Source: Chryseolinea serpens
GTDB lineage: Bacteria; Bacteroidota; Bacteroidia; Cytophagales; Cyclobacteriaceae
Assembly (NCBI RefSeq): GCF_900129725.1
Contig: NZ_FQWQ01000003.1
Span: 592,686-656,685, forward strand
Length of the DNA: 64,000 bases
Direction: 5' to 3'
In this document: piece by piece, positions 15,286 through 24,122 of the stretch
Numbering within the stretch: position 1 is the stretch's first letter
Layout of the letters: each line of letters opens with the position of its first letter
The notes under the pieces: model-generated
The model's input: only the letters and a program-made list of their open reading frames with translations
Told to the model about the DNA's origin: nothing
Databases searched by the model: none
Made by a program: the position numbers and the translations under genes

Positions 15286-18200
15286 CTTCGGGTTTTAGGG
15301 CGTCCTTGTTCAGGGCGGCGGCCTCTTCCTTGTCTTTTTTCTTGCGGTTGCGCGAAGAGCGGAACAAGTCGCGCAGTTCATCAAAGCTTTGGGTATGGAT
15401 GAGGCTGGCGCCGGTGGTCATCGCGGTTTGGGTGTTCACAGACGCGAGGATAGGGTTCACGTTGGTGCGGCTGTACATCTTTACGCGCAGCTTGCCATCG
15501 GCCGTCAGTTTGTAATCAACGGTCCAGTCACCCGCCACAGTAGATGGATTGGGTTGAGTGCCTGCTGTGGTCTGGCCGCTGGTGTTGTTGAACGTGCCGT
15601 CGCCCGTGACCCGCAGCCGGCCGTGCATGAAGGTGTAGGAAAAGCGAAGTTGGAAGGTGTTGAACGACTCCTGGTCCATCGAGGCAATGTCCACGTCGAT
15701 CTGAAGATTTTCGTCCACCTGGCTCATCCAGTAGCTGAGCTGGTTCGAGAGCAATTCGCTCAAGCTGCTCACCACGGTGCCGCTGGTGTTGAACGCATCC
15801 GGTGGCGAGAAGCGGCGCAACACGATGAGGCTAAACACCTGGCGCTTCAATTCTTGTTCGTCGAGCTTGTTCTTGAAGGCTGTGAACGCGAGTTGCAGGT
15901 TCACCGACCCGCTCTCGGTCGTCACGTTCGTGGGCAGGTCTTTGGCCACAATGTCGAAGTTGATCAGGGGCGACAGCATGGGGCCGGTCAGCGCCAGCAA
16001 CACCTGCACGGGATATTTTCTTTTCAACTGTGGTGCGTTGGCGGTTGCGGGATCGTTCACGATCGGCAACAAAGAGGCCAATTGGTTATACGATGCGTTG
16101 ATGTCCATGATGGCCTGGTAAGGATCGCCAAACCACGTGATGCGGCTGCCCTTCTGGATATCGAATTCTTTGTTGATGATGTCGTAGAGCGTGAAGTTAT
16201 ACCAGCCTTCCGTGAACTCGAAGGGGCCGTACATGTTGAAATCACCTTTCGTGTCCATTTGCATGTGCAGATCGCCTTTGCCGCGGCCGCGGATAATATC
16301 GCCCGCTTTCATGTCGAAGATGATCTCGCAATAGGCATCCGGCGTCACGTCCAGGTTCAGGTCAAAGGTGAGGCCCGTGAGGTTCACTTTCTTGCTCACA
16401 TGTTTCTCGATCGTTTTGATGAACGTGGTGTCGGTGAAGTTTACAAAGTTGATAAACTCTTTCTGGTCAGTCGACGAGGCCCCGCCGATGGGGATATAGG
16501 TCTTCGTGTTCTTTTCGGTGCGCGCCGAGGAGGTGATCTTCAAATTCGATAGCGGCCCGGTGAAATTGATGTCACCCGTGGCATAGGCCTGGCCGTAGAA
16601 CAAGCTGTTGTCCTTGGCCGTGGTGTTGAGCACCTGGAAGTTTTTGAACGTCCCATCCAGATCGATCGACATGCTGTTGAAGTCGTGGTGTTTAATGGCG
16701 CCATTCAGTTTGCTTTTGTTTTTGAACGCGTCCGTCAGCTCGATGTCCTTGAAATAGATCGACGTGGGGGTCAACCCGATGTGTCCCGACATGGCATAGA
16801 GGGTCTTCAGGTAGTTGATCATGATCTGCCCGTCGTGCATCGTGCCTTCGCCCTCGATCTGTGGCGCCTCCAAATGGCCGGTGATCATGAAGTCGCCGGT
16901 GATGGTGCCGCCGATGTTGCTGAAAATGTCTTCCAGGAAGGGCTCCACAATTTTCAGGTTGGCATTCTCCAGCGATGCCTTGATGTTGAGAGGTGAATTT
17001 GTGCGCGAGGGCGTGTAGTCGCCGGCAACGTTGAGAATACGATTGTCAAGCCGGTCGATAAACAGGTTGATGTCGAACTTGTTTTGTGTCGTGTCCCACT
17101 GGTTGCGGCCGGTGATGTCGCCGATCAGAAATTTGTTGATGGTGAGGTCATGGATGCTGATGCTGTTTTGCAGCGAGGGGTTCCGGTAGAAGTTGCTCAT
17201 GTCCACCTCGGCGTCCATCACGCCCGTAAATTGTTTGTCGGTGAGCGCATTCAGCAGCGAGAGGTCGAGCTTGTCTACGCGGAGTGAAAGCAGTTTGGAC
17301 GGGTCTTCCGATAATTTCCCATTCAGGTCGACAGATTGTTCTTCGTTGGTCAGCGCCAGGTCGTGAAAGGCCCAATCTTTGTCTTTTACCATCACGTAGT
17401 TGTTCGGAGCAAAGTGCCACTCGCGCTCCAGCACCTTCACCACCGAAGGGCTCATGGAAAGCCGCGTGCTGTCCAGCAAAAAGTCGACGGTGCCTTTCAG
17501 TCGCACGTTGTTGGTCTGTCCTTCCTGGTCCATGTCCAGGCCAAAATCGATGTGGCTCTTGTTCCAGATGCCTTCAAACAACAGACTCTTGGTTTTGAGA
17601 TTTTTGTTCAGCTCCTGGCGCTGTGAGTTGATGGTGGTCATGGCCAGTATGCTGGTGCTGTCGGCGATCTTCGAGGCGGTGAGGTCCACATCCGAATGCA
17701 GGAACAGCATGTCGTTATATTTCAATGAATCAAAGTGCGTATAGGCCTGGAAGATCGTGGTGTACCCGCTGGTGAAGGTTCCTTCAATCACGGTGTTGCG
17801 CGACAGGTCCATGTCCAATCGCAACAACGGAACCAGCGGTCTGATGTCTTTTAGTTTTACGTTGATCTTCGCCTGGTAGGTTTTGGGTTTATAGGTCTTC
17901 GCCCGGTAATAGGCCGACCGCACCTTGTCGTTGTTTTTGATGTTGAGTGAAATTTCTTTCGACAAGGTTTGGATATCGCGATACAGATCGCTGAAATAAT
18001 AATCACCCGTCACATTGGCATTGGCCAGCGAGGTTTCGATCAGCAGGGAGCGTTGGCGTTTGTCGCGCTGGGCGTTGAGGTGGATCGTGTCGAGGTGCAG
18101 CGACTCGTGGTTGTAGTCAATGTGAAAATCGCTGAGGTCGGCCTGACCCCGCAAGGAGTCGAGCGTAAGGCCCTGGATGTCGGCTACGAAGTTGGCGTGG

Positions 18201-19840
18201 AGGAAGATGCTGTCGCGGGTAAGTTTCAGCTTGTGGAGGTAAGCGGTGTCGAGCTCTGCCTGTACGTTGATTTGATTTTTGCCTTCACGCAAATCCACCG
18301 AACCACGGGCGCGGATCTGCAGGTTCGGGTCGTCGATCTCCACAAATCCATTAAAGCGTTCGGAAGCAAAGCGGGCGTTGGTCTGGATGTTGGTGTAATT
18401 GTAGCCTTTGAACCCGAGCTGGTACACTTTTCCGTCGAGTTTGAAATCGGCCGAGTGTTGCGACATGCCCTTGCCACGCACCTGACCATTCATGCTGATG
18501 GTTTGATAGGTCACGGTGTCGTTCACATAGGTACCCAACTTGAATTTATCCAGCGAAAGCCGGCCGCTGTAGACCGACTGGTCGATGTCGGCTTCGTTCA
18601 CTTTAAAGTTGATGTCGGAAGTGATGTCGCCCAGGCGGCTGGAGAATTGCCCCTTGGCCACAAAGTCGTTGGGATAACCCAGAAATTGTCCATCCATGAC
18701 CAGCCTTCCCAGGGGAAGAATGCGGTTGTACGTATTGTCGTTAAAGAGAAAGGCGAGATCGTGTGGATCCACCACGGAATTTTTCAGGTTCACGATCATG
18801 AACGTTTCCATGATGTTGGGCAGTCCATCCATATCCAGCGACCCGGCCAGGTGCGACTTGCCGATGTCCACCTTCATGTCGGTGAATTTGAATTTGTTGA
18901 TGCGCCCGTTAAAGACGCCGTCGAGCCGGAAGGGTTGTTCGATCTTTTCCACCCCCGGCATAAACAGGGAAAGGTCCCGGGGATCGATGAGCGTGTTGTT
19001 CAGCCTGGCGTGGACCTTTGGCTTTTCGATGACGTCGTTCAGGTCTCGCAGTTGCTTATAGGAGAAGATCACCGTGTCGGACACGGTACTTCGGCCGGTT
19101 TGCAAATTCAGGTTTAAAAACTCCATCGACGTTTGACAGATCCGGAAGTAGGTCGAGATCTGCTTCACCGTAAACTTGCTTTCCAGGTCCTGGGCAATGA
19201 GGGTCTGGAGCTTGAATTCTGTGGTGTCGCCCAAAATAAAAAAGCCATCCAGCTGACCTTCATCCACCCCGAGGGAGAAGTGGTTGTAGTCGAATCCGTA
19301 TTTGATGCTGTCGCGGTCCTGGTTCACGTAGGTGAACTGGCTGGCATTCACAAACGCTTCGCCGATGTTGATCTTGGGCGACTTGCCGGAGCCGCCACTG
19401 CCCGCATAGTGGGCGTTGATGTTGGCGATGAACACGTTGATGTTCAGGTCGCGCGAGGTGTCGGACTCGTTTATTTTGGTGAGGTATACGTGCGCGCTGT
19501 CCAGGTAGATGCCGTCGATGTTGACGTTCTTCTTTTCAATGAGCTGGCTCAGTTTGAAGTTGATGAGGATCTGCTTGGCGCCGATCATTTTGTTGCCGGC
19601 CGGGTCGTAGACCGACACGTTTTCCAGTTCCAGCCGGTCGAACCACAGCATGTGGAAGTTCTCGATGGTGGTCTTGAACCCGGTCATCTTGGTGAAGTCG
19701 GCCAGGAACCGCCCGATGAGATAGTTTTGAACGGGCGGCATTTGCAGGATCAGGAAGGAGGAGATGACAAAGAAAAGGATGGCCGTGACGGTGTAGGCCA
19801 GTATTTTCTTAACCCTATTTTTGATACCTTGCAAGTTCAT
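15272..19840 (-). CDS. tamB: TamB-like translocation/assembly protein (DUF490)
   Basis: The 1522-residue protein has an N-terminal signal anchor (residues about 12-33, ILAYTVTAILFFVISSFLIL) followed by AsmA-like repeats and very long beta-helical sequence, ending in the conserved C-terminal DUF490 domain (GDIRGRGKGDLHMQMDTKGDF, then PVQVLLALTGPMLSPLINFDI and the RFSPPDAFNTSG and LRVTGDGTF segments). Such proteins form a hydrophobic groove bridging the inner and outer membranes, moving phospholipids or helping insert outer-membrane proteins. Bacteroidota forms are longer than the E. coli protein (about 1260 residues). It is divergent from tsaD with only 10 bp between start codons, and overlaps the DUF2279 gene downstream. 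Confidence 0.92.
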   Translation of the reverse strand: MNLQGIKNRVKKILAYTVTAILFFVISSFLILQMPPVQNYLIGRFLADFTKMTGFKTTIENFHMLWFDRLELENVSVYDPAGNKMIGAKQILINFKLSQLIEKKNVNIDGIYLDSAHVYLTKINESDTSRDLNINVFIANINAHYAGSGGSGKSPKINIGEAFVNASQFTYVNQDRDSIKYGFDYNHFSLGVDEGQLDGFFILGDTTEFKLQTLIAQDLESKFTVKQISTYFRICQTSMEFLNLNLQTGRSTVSDTVIFSYKQLRDLNDVIEKPKVHARLNNTLIDPRDLSLFMPGVEKIEQPFRLDGVFNGRINKFKFTDMKVDIGKSHLAGSLDMDGLPNIMETFMIVNLKNSVVDPHDLAFLFNDNTYNRILPLGRLVMDGQFLGYPNDFVAKGQFSSRLGDITSDINFKVNEADIDQSVYSGRLSLDKFKLGTYVNDTVTYQTISMNGQVRGKGMSQHSADFKLDGKVYQLGFKGYNYTNIQTNARFASERFNGFVEIDDPNLQIRARGSVDLREGKNQINVQAELDTAYLHKLKLTRDSIFLHANFVADIQGLTLDSLRGQADLSDFHIDYNHESLHLDTIHLNAQRDKRQRSLLIETSLANANVTGDYYFSDLYRDIQTLSKEISLNIKNNDKVRSAYYRAKTYKPKTYQAKINVKLKDIRPLVPLLRLDMDLSRNTVIEGTFTSGYTTIFQAYTHFDSLKYNDMLFLHSDVDLTASKIADSTSILAMTTINSQRQELNKNLKTKSLLFEGIWNKSHIDFGLDMDQEGQTNNVRLKGTVDFLLDSTRLSMSPSVVKVLEREWHFAPNNYVMVKDKDWAFHDLALTNEEQSVDLNGKLSEDPSKLLSLRVDKLDLSLLNALTDKQFTGVMDAEVDMSNFYRNPSLQNSISIHDLTINKFLIGDITGRNQWDTTQNKFDINLFIDRLDNRILNVAGDYTPSRTNSPLNIKASLENANLKIVEPFLEDIFSNIGGTITGDFMITGHLEAPQIEGEGTMHDGQIMINYLKTLYAMSGHIGLTPTSIYFKDIELTDAFKNKSKLNGAIKHHDFNSMSIDLDGTFKNFQVLNTTAKDNSLFYGQAYATGDINFTGPLSNLKITSSARTEKNTKTYIPIGGASSTDQKEFINFVNFTDTTFIKTIEKHVSKKVNLTGLTFDLNLDVTPDAYCEIIFDMKAGDIIRGRGKGDLHMQMDTKGDFNMYGPFEFTEGWYNFTLYDIINKEFDIQKGSRITWFGDPYQAIMDINASYNQLASLLPIVNDPATANAPQLKRKYPVQVLLALTGPMLSPLINFDIVAKDLPTNVTTESGSVNLQLAFTAFKNKLDEQELKRQVFSLIVLRRFSPPDAFNTSGTVVSSLSELLSNQLSYWMSQVDENLQIDVDIASMDQESFNTFQLRFSYTFMHGRLRVTGDGTFNNTSGQTTAGTQPNPSTVAGDWTVDYKLTADGKLRVKMYSRTNVNPILASVNTQTAMTTGASLIHTQSFDELRDLFRSSRNRKKKDKEEAAALNKDALKPEDGTE

Positions 19841-19850
19841 TTGTCAACAT

Positions 19851-20855
19851 ATGCGTCCCGTTATCCTTGCCATCGAGTCTTCGTGCGATGAGACATCCGC
19901 CTCCGTCATAACAAACGGCAAGGTACTTAATAATATTATCGCCACCCAGGCAGTGCACCAAAAATACGGCGGTGTGGTGCCCGAGCTGGCGTCGCGTGCA
20001 CACCAGCAAAATATCGTGGCCGTGGTGGACGAAGCACTCCAAAAATCGGGCCTTAACAAAACCGATCTCGACGCGGTGGCCTTCACCCGCGGACCGGGGT
20101 TGATGGGAGCGTTGTTGGTAGGGGTTTCCTTTGCTAAGGGGCTCGCCCTGGCGCTGGACATACCCCTGATCGAGGTGAACCACATGCAGGCTCACGTGCT
20201 GGCCCACTTTATAGGACCATCCCAACCCAGCTTCCCGTTCCTTTGCCTCACCGTCAGTGGAGGGCACACCCAGATCGTGTTGGTAAAAGACTACCTGGAC
20301 ATGGAGGTGATCGGCCAAACCCAGGACGACGCCGTGGGCGAGGCATTCGACAAGGCCGCCAAAGTTATGGGCTTGCCCTATCCCGGCGGCCCGTTAATCG
20401 ACAAGTATGCCCAACAGGGCAATGCAAACGCATACAAGTTCTCCCAAACCAGCATGCCGGGCCTGGACTTTTCGTTTAGCGGCATCAAAACCCAGTTCCT
20501 GTACTTCCTGCGCGACGAGAAGCTGAAGAACCCCAACTTTGTGGAGGAAAACGTGGCCGACATCAGCGCCAGCCTGCAGCAGCACCTGGTGAACATGCTG
20601 TTGACGAGGCTCATACAGGCCAGCGAACAAACCGGCATCCGCGACATCGCCATCGCCGGGGGCGTATCGGCCAATTCGGGGCTGCGGAATTCGCTAAAAG
20701 CGGTGGGAGAAAAGAAAGGTTGGCGTATTTTTATTCCGGCGTTTGAATATTGCACCGACAATGCCGGTATGATCGCCATGGCGGCGCACTATAAATTTTT
20801 AAAAGGAGAGTTCAGCGCGCTGGATGTAACGCCCCTGGCCCGCATGCCCATTTAG
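19851..20855 (+). CDS. tsaD: tRNA N6-threonylcarbamoyladenosine transferase
   Basis: TsaD transfers threonylcarbamoyl to A37 of ANN-decoding tRNAs, with TsaB and TsaE. From ATG 19851 the protein is 334 residues and opens MRPVILAIESSCDETSAS; the in-frame extension to 19821 overlaps tamB and lacks the family start. The metal-binding NHMQAH motif has H111 and H115. The ASKNA-fold phosphate loops LTVSGGHTQIVLV and IAGGVSANSGLR are present, and near the C-terminus the family motif CTDNAGMIAMAA. It leads a plus-strand group with a hotdog protein and smpB. Length and motifs are normal. Confidence 0.97.
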   Translation: MRPVILAIESSCDETSASVITNGKVLNNIIATQAVHQKYGGVVPELASRAHQQNIVAVVDEALQKSGLNKTDLDAVAFTRGPGLMGALLVGVSFAKGLALALDIPLIEVNHMQAHVLAHFIGPSQPSFPFLCLTVSGGHTQIVLVKDYLDMEVIGQTQDDAVGEAFDKAAKVMGLPYPGGPLIDKYAQQGNANAYKFSQTSMPGLDFSFSGIKTQFLYFLRDEKLKNPNFVEENVADISASLQQHLVNMLLTRLIQASEQTGIRDIAIAGGVSANSGLRNSLKAVGEKKGWRIFIPAFEYCTDNAGMIAMAAHYKFLKGEFSALDVTPLARMPI

Positions 20856-20863
20856 CACCCCGG

Positions 20864-21265
20864 ATGAAGAACCTTTTTAAGATTGGCGATACCTTGCAGT
20901 ACCGGAAAGTGATCGCCGCGGCCGACGTGGCTGCTTTTCAGGGCGAGGTGGTGCACCCGGTCTACGCCACTTTTGCCCTGGCGCGCGACGCCGAATGGAC
21001 CTCGCGCCAGTTTGTGCTGCAACTGCGCGACGCGGACGAGGAGGGGGTGGGCACCGAACTGACCATCCGCCACCAGGGCCCCGCGTTCGAAGGCGAGGAA
21101 ATTGTTTTTACCGCCACCGTCCGGCTCCTGCAGGGAAACGAATTGGTGTGTACATACGAGGCCAAGGTGGGCAGCCGTTTAATAGCCACCGGCGAAACAG
21201 GACAAAAGATCCTGAAACGCGACAAGATCGCGGCGTTGTTCCGGAAAGAAGAACGCCCGGCGTAA
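20864..21265 (+). CDS. Hotdog-fold thioesterase-like protein
   Basis: The 133-residue protein resembles FlK-type hotdog proteins: a short opening helix and strand (MKNLFKIGDTLQYRKVI), a helix region with HPVYATFALARDAEWTSRQFVL, then the GVGTELTIRHQGPAFEGEEIVFTA segment and C-terminal strands. Hotdog proteins of this group hydrolyse acyl-CoA thioesters or bind acyl groups. The substrate is unknown. It follows tsaD by 8 nt and precedes smpB by 10 nt, so it belongs to the same transcript. The fold call is by pattern, not by a decisive motif. Confidence 0.75.
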   Translation: MKNLFKIGDTLQYRKVIAAADVAAFQGEVVHPVYATFALARDAEWTSRQFVLQLRDADEEGVGTELTIRHQGPAFEGEEIVFTATVRLLQGNELVCTYEAKVGSRLIATGETGQKILKRDKIAALFRKEERPA

Positions 21266-21275
21266 ACAAAGGAAA

Positions 21276-21740
21276 ATGAAGAAATCAAGATTCTCCAACG
21301 ATATCAATATCAGGAACCGGCAGGCCGGCTTCGAATACGAGTTGATGGACAAGTACGTGGCCGGCATGGTGCTGACCGGTACAGAAATAAAATCCATTCG
21401 CGAAGGCAAGGCCAATCTTCAGGATGGATATTGCTACCTTAGCAACAATGAATTGTTTGTGAAAGGCATAAACATAACGCCCTATGCCCAGGGCACGCAC
21501 TATAATCACGAAGCGACCCGCGAACGCAAATTGCTGCTGAAGCGGTCGGAATTGAAAAAATTGGAAGGCAAGGTGGAGGAAAAGGGGTTAACACTCGTGC
21601 CCACCCGGCTGTTTATCAATGATCGTGGCCTGGCGAAATTGGAGATCGCCGTGGCCAAAGGAAAGAAAGTGCACGATAAGCGCGACAACATCAGGGAACG
21701 GGACGCCAAACGCGAACTGGACCGCCTGAAGCTCAAATAA
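21276..21740 (+). CDS. smpB: SsrA-binding protein SmpB
   Basis: SmpB carries tmRNA to stalled ribosomes for trans-translation. The 154-residue protein has the family landmarks: NRQAGFEYELMDKYVAGMVLTGTEIKSIREG near the N-terminus, LQDGYCYLSNNELFVKG, ITPYAQGTHYNHEATRERKLLL in the middle, and the basic C-terminal tail KGKKVHDKRDNIRERDAKRELDR that enters the mRNA channel. The tmRNA gene is not in the window. The length is typical. Confidence 0.97.
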   Translation: MKKSRFSNDINIRNRQAGFEYELMDKYVAGMVLTGTEIKSIREGKANLQDGYCYLSNNELFVKGINITPYAQGTHYNHEATRERKLLLKRSELKKLEGKVEEKGLTLVPTRLFINDRGLAKLEIAVAKGKKVHDKRDNIRERDAKRELDRLKLK

Positions 21741-21766
21741 AGACAAAACGTAGACTCTCTCGATAC

Positions 21767-22558
21767 ATGGAAATTCAGGATTATGGCGTGTGCCGTCTCA
21801 GTGTCGTGCCCGTACGGGCGGGCGCTGCCGACCAGTCGGAACAGGTGACACAGCTTCTCTTTGGCGACCACTACGAAGTGCTGTCGCAGGCCGACGACAA
21901 AAAATGGATCCGCATTCGCGTCCACTTCGATCAATACGAAGGGTGGATCGATGCCCGCCAACATCACACCATCTCGCACGACTATTTCGAGTATCTGAAC
22001 CGCGCCGAGTTCAAGATCACCACCGATATCACCACCAGCATCCTCTACAACAAAAGCCCGCAGATCATCCTGATGGGCAGCATGATCCCCATCTCCAGTT
22101 CGGAGCTTTTCAAAATGGAGGAACAGTTTGCCTTCAACGGCGAGGCCAAAAACCTGGGCCAAAAGCGCGAGTTCGAATTCATGAGAAGCGCCGCCATGAA
22201 ATACCTGAACGCCCCCTACCAGTGGGGTGGCAAAAGCCCGTTCGGTATAGACTGCTCCGGCTTTGTGCAGATGGTTTTCAAGGTCTGCGGCTTCCGGCTT
22301 TTCCGCGACAGCAGTCAGCAGGCCAACCAGGGCAAGTCCGTAAAGCAATTCGGCGACAGCCGGCCGGGCGACCTGGTCTTTTTCAAGAACAAGGAAGACA
22401 AGATCCACCACGTCGGCATTTTGCTGGAAGAAGACAAGATCATCCACGCCTCCGGGCGTGTGCGGATCGATCACCTGAACGACGAGGGAATCTTGAACGT
22501 GGAGACAAAGATCTATACCCACCAGTTCTCGCACATCCGCCGCATCCTCACCGATTAA
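21767..22558 (+). CDS. NlpC/P60 cell-wall hydrolase with SH3-like N-terminus
   Basis: The 263-residue protein has an N-terminal SH3-like region (residues about 5-60, VVPVRAGAADQSEQVTQLLFG, WIRIRVHFDQYEGWID) and a C-terminal C40 peptidase domain from about 140. Catalytic residues are visible: Cys in GIDCSGFVQ, His in HHVGIL and a further His in IIHASG. Such enzymes cut peptide cross-links between D-gamma-glutamyl and diaminopimelate in peptidoglycan. There is no signal peptide, which is odd for a wall enzyme and suggests recycling of murein peptides in the cytoplasm, as for YkfC-like enzymes. The start is ATG 21767, 26 nt after smpB. Confidence 0.9.
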   Translation: MEIQDYGVCRLSVVPVRAGAADQSEQVTQLLFGDHYEVLSQADDKKWIRIRVHFDQYEGWIDARQHHTISHDYFEYLNRAEFKITTDITTSILYNKSPQIILMGSMIPISSSELFKMEEQFAFNGEAKNLGQKREFEFMRSAAMKYLNAPYQWGGKSPFGIDCSGFVQMVFKVCGFRLFRDSSQQANQGKSVKQFGDSRPGDLVFFKNKEDKIHHVGILLEEDKIIHASGRVRIDHLNDEGILNVETKIYTHQFSHIRRILTD

Positions 22559-22663
22559 AGCTGCCTCGGGCAACCCGTGGAGCTTGCCTGGACGTTCATC
22601 GGCGGGTACCTTCCATTTGCGGTGCAATCCGGTTGCCGGCGGGTTAAACTTCGCATGGGCGCG

Positions 22664-22694
22664 TTGTTTGGTAGCTAGATTGGTTTTATCTTAC
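22664..22694 (+). promoter_or_regulatory. Candidate promoter of the HNH endonuclease gene
   Basis: TTG at 22664-22666 is followed after 20 nt by TATCTTAC at 22687-22694, close to the Bacteroidota TTG/TAnnTTTG arrangement. The start of transcription would fall near 22700, leaving a leader of about 60 nt. Confidence 0.4.
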
Positions 22695-22762
22695 CATCGC
22701 GAAACAACGTAAAACACACGTTTTCCGCCGTATCGGGAAGTCTCTACTAAACTTTTTTTCAA

Positions 22763-23272
22763 ATGAACAGTAGGGTATTGGTGCTGAATCAAGATAACAG
22801 TCCGCTGATGGTTTGCTCGGTGGAACGGGCCTTTATTCTCGTGTTCCTCAACAAAAGCGAAATGGTGCGCCCAGCAAACGGGCACCGTTTGCATTCGGTG
22901 ACCCAAAGCTTTCCCATGCCCTCTGTGATCCGGTTAAACCGCTACGTAAACGCCCCCTACAAGGGCGTTAATCTTACCCGGCAAAACATATTCAAGCGCG
23001 ACAACTTCGAGTGCCAGTATTGCGGCACCCGTCGCGATCTCACCATCGATCACGTGCAACCCCGCGCCAAAGGCGGCACCGACACCTGGACCAACCTGGT
23101 GACGGCCTGCAAAAGATGCAATGCCAAAAAAGGCGACTACACCCCGGAAGACGCCGAGATGCCCCTGCGCAAAAAACCGTATAAACCTTCTTACGCCATC
23201 TTCCTCAAAGACCACATGAATGGTCAGGCCGGGGAGTGGGATACTTTTTTAAACGGCCATCATAGTCATTGA
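22763..23272 (+). CDS. HNH endonuclease, conserved Bacteroidota type
   Basis: The 169-residue protein begins MNSRVLVLNQDNSPLMVCSV and carries a zinc HNH domain in the second half: CxxC (FECQYCGTRRDL), the catalytic DHVQPRAKGGTDTWTNLV with Asp-His and the following Asn, then CKRCNAKKGD. The N-terminal 70 residues (FILVFLNKSEMVRP, SFPMPSVIRLNRYVN) are typical of a group widespread in Bacteroidota as a single gene. These proteins are nucleases by motif, but their biological role is unproven; there is no methyltransferase or phage gene nearby. The gene has its own promoter-like sequence. Confidence 0.9.
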   Translation: MNSRVLVLNQDNSPLMVCSVERAFILVFLNKSEMVRPANGHRLHSVTQSFPMPSVIRLNRYVNAPYKGVNLTRQNIFKRDNFECQYCGTRRDLTIDHVQPRAKGGTDTWTNLVTACKRCNAKKGDYTPEDAEMPLRKKPYKPSYAIFLKDHMNGQAGEWDTFLNGHHSH

Positions 23273-23287
23273 CATTTTTCAACCATC

Positions 23288-24064
23288 ATGTTTAATCTTC
23301 AACGCAAAACTGCAGTCATTACAGGAGGAGGGAGCGGCATCGGTCAGGCGATCGCCAAATTATTTGCCGCCCAGGGAGCCCGTGTTTTTATTCTCGAACT
23401 GAATAAATCCACCGCCGACGAAACCGTAAAAATCATCGAAGCCGCCGGCGGCAAAGCCACCGCATTCGCCGTGAACGTGGCCGACCAGGATCAACTGAAA
23501 AATACCATCGCCGTCATCAGCCAGGAAGCCGGACGCATCGACATCCTGGTGAACAGCGCCGGCATTTCCCACATCGGCAAACTGGAAACCACGTCGCCCG
23601 AAGACATGGATCGCATCTTCCAGGTCAACATCAAGGGGGTGTACAACGCCATGTATGCCGTGATCCACCAAATGAAAAGACAAGGTGGCGGCGTTATCCT
23701 CAACCTGGCCTCGGTGGCATCAGGCCTGGGGTTATCCGACCGGTTTGCCTATTCCATGAGCAAAGGCGCCGTATTGAGCATGACCCTGTCGGTGGCGAAG
23801 GACTACATCAAAGACAACATCCGCTGCAACGCCATCTCGCCGGCGCGCGTGCACACGGCCTTTGTCGACAATTTCCTGGCCAAGAACTATCCCGGGCAGG
23901 AAACCGAAATGTTCGACAAGCTCTCCAAGACCCAGCCCATCGGCCGCATGGGCCGTCCCGATGAGATTGCCGCCCTGGCCTTGTATTTATGTTCGGATGA
24001 AGCGTCATTTGTGACCGGCACCGACTACCCGATCGACGGCGGGTTCATAAAATTGAATACCTGA
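23288..24064 (+). CDS. SDR dehydrogenase, probable sugar-acid dehydrogenase of the fucose cluster
   Basis: A classical SDR of 258 residues: TGGGSGIGQAIAKLF for the dinucleotide, VNSAGIS, catalytic Ser (NLASVASG), YSMSK, and the C-terminal DEASFVTGTDYPIDGGF typical of the FabG-like group. An acidic residue after strand 2 (FILELNKS) suggests NAD over NADP. It is followed by an FAH-family hydrolase and an L-fucose permease, an order that fits 2-keto-3-deoxy-L-fuconate 4-dehydrogenase or L-fucose dehydrogenase in the non-phosphorylative pathway. The substrate is an inference from context. Confidence 0.85.
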   Translation: MFNLQRKTAVITGGGSGIGQAIAKLFAAQGARVFILELNKSTADETVKIIEAAGGKATAFAVNVADQDQLKNTIAVISQEAGRIDILVNSAGISHIGKLETTSPEDMDRIFQVNIKGVYNAMYAVIHQMKRQGGGVILNLASVASGLGLSDRFAYSMSKGAVLSMTLSVAKDYIKDNIRCNAISPARVHTAFVDNFLAKNYPGQETEMFDKLSKTQPIGRMGRPDEIAALALYLCSDEASFVTGTDYPIDGGFIKLNT

Positions 24065-24122
24065 TCGCACGCACACGGAGCCTGCGCGACAGTGAAAAGA
24101 AATAGCTTATAAAATTTAAGAC

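Noticed and set aside
15389-19891. Long plus-strand frames (387, 382 and 252 residues) opposite tamB
   Set aside because: They follow from codon bias of the long tamB gene; no start context, no domain pattern, and tamB is well supported.
21506-22627. 373-residue minus-strand frame opposite smpB and the NlpC/P60 gene
   Set aside because: Antisense shadow of two genes with clear family motifs.
22763-23272. HNH gene as part of a restriction system
   Set aside because: No methyltransferase, specificity or phage gene nearby; the type is a common single gene in Bacteroidota.
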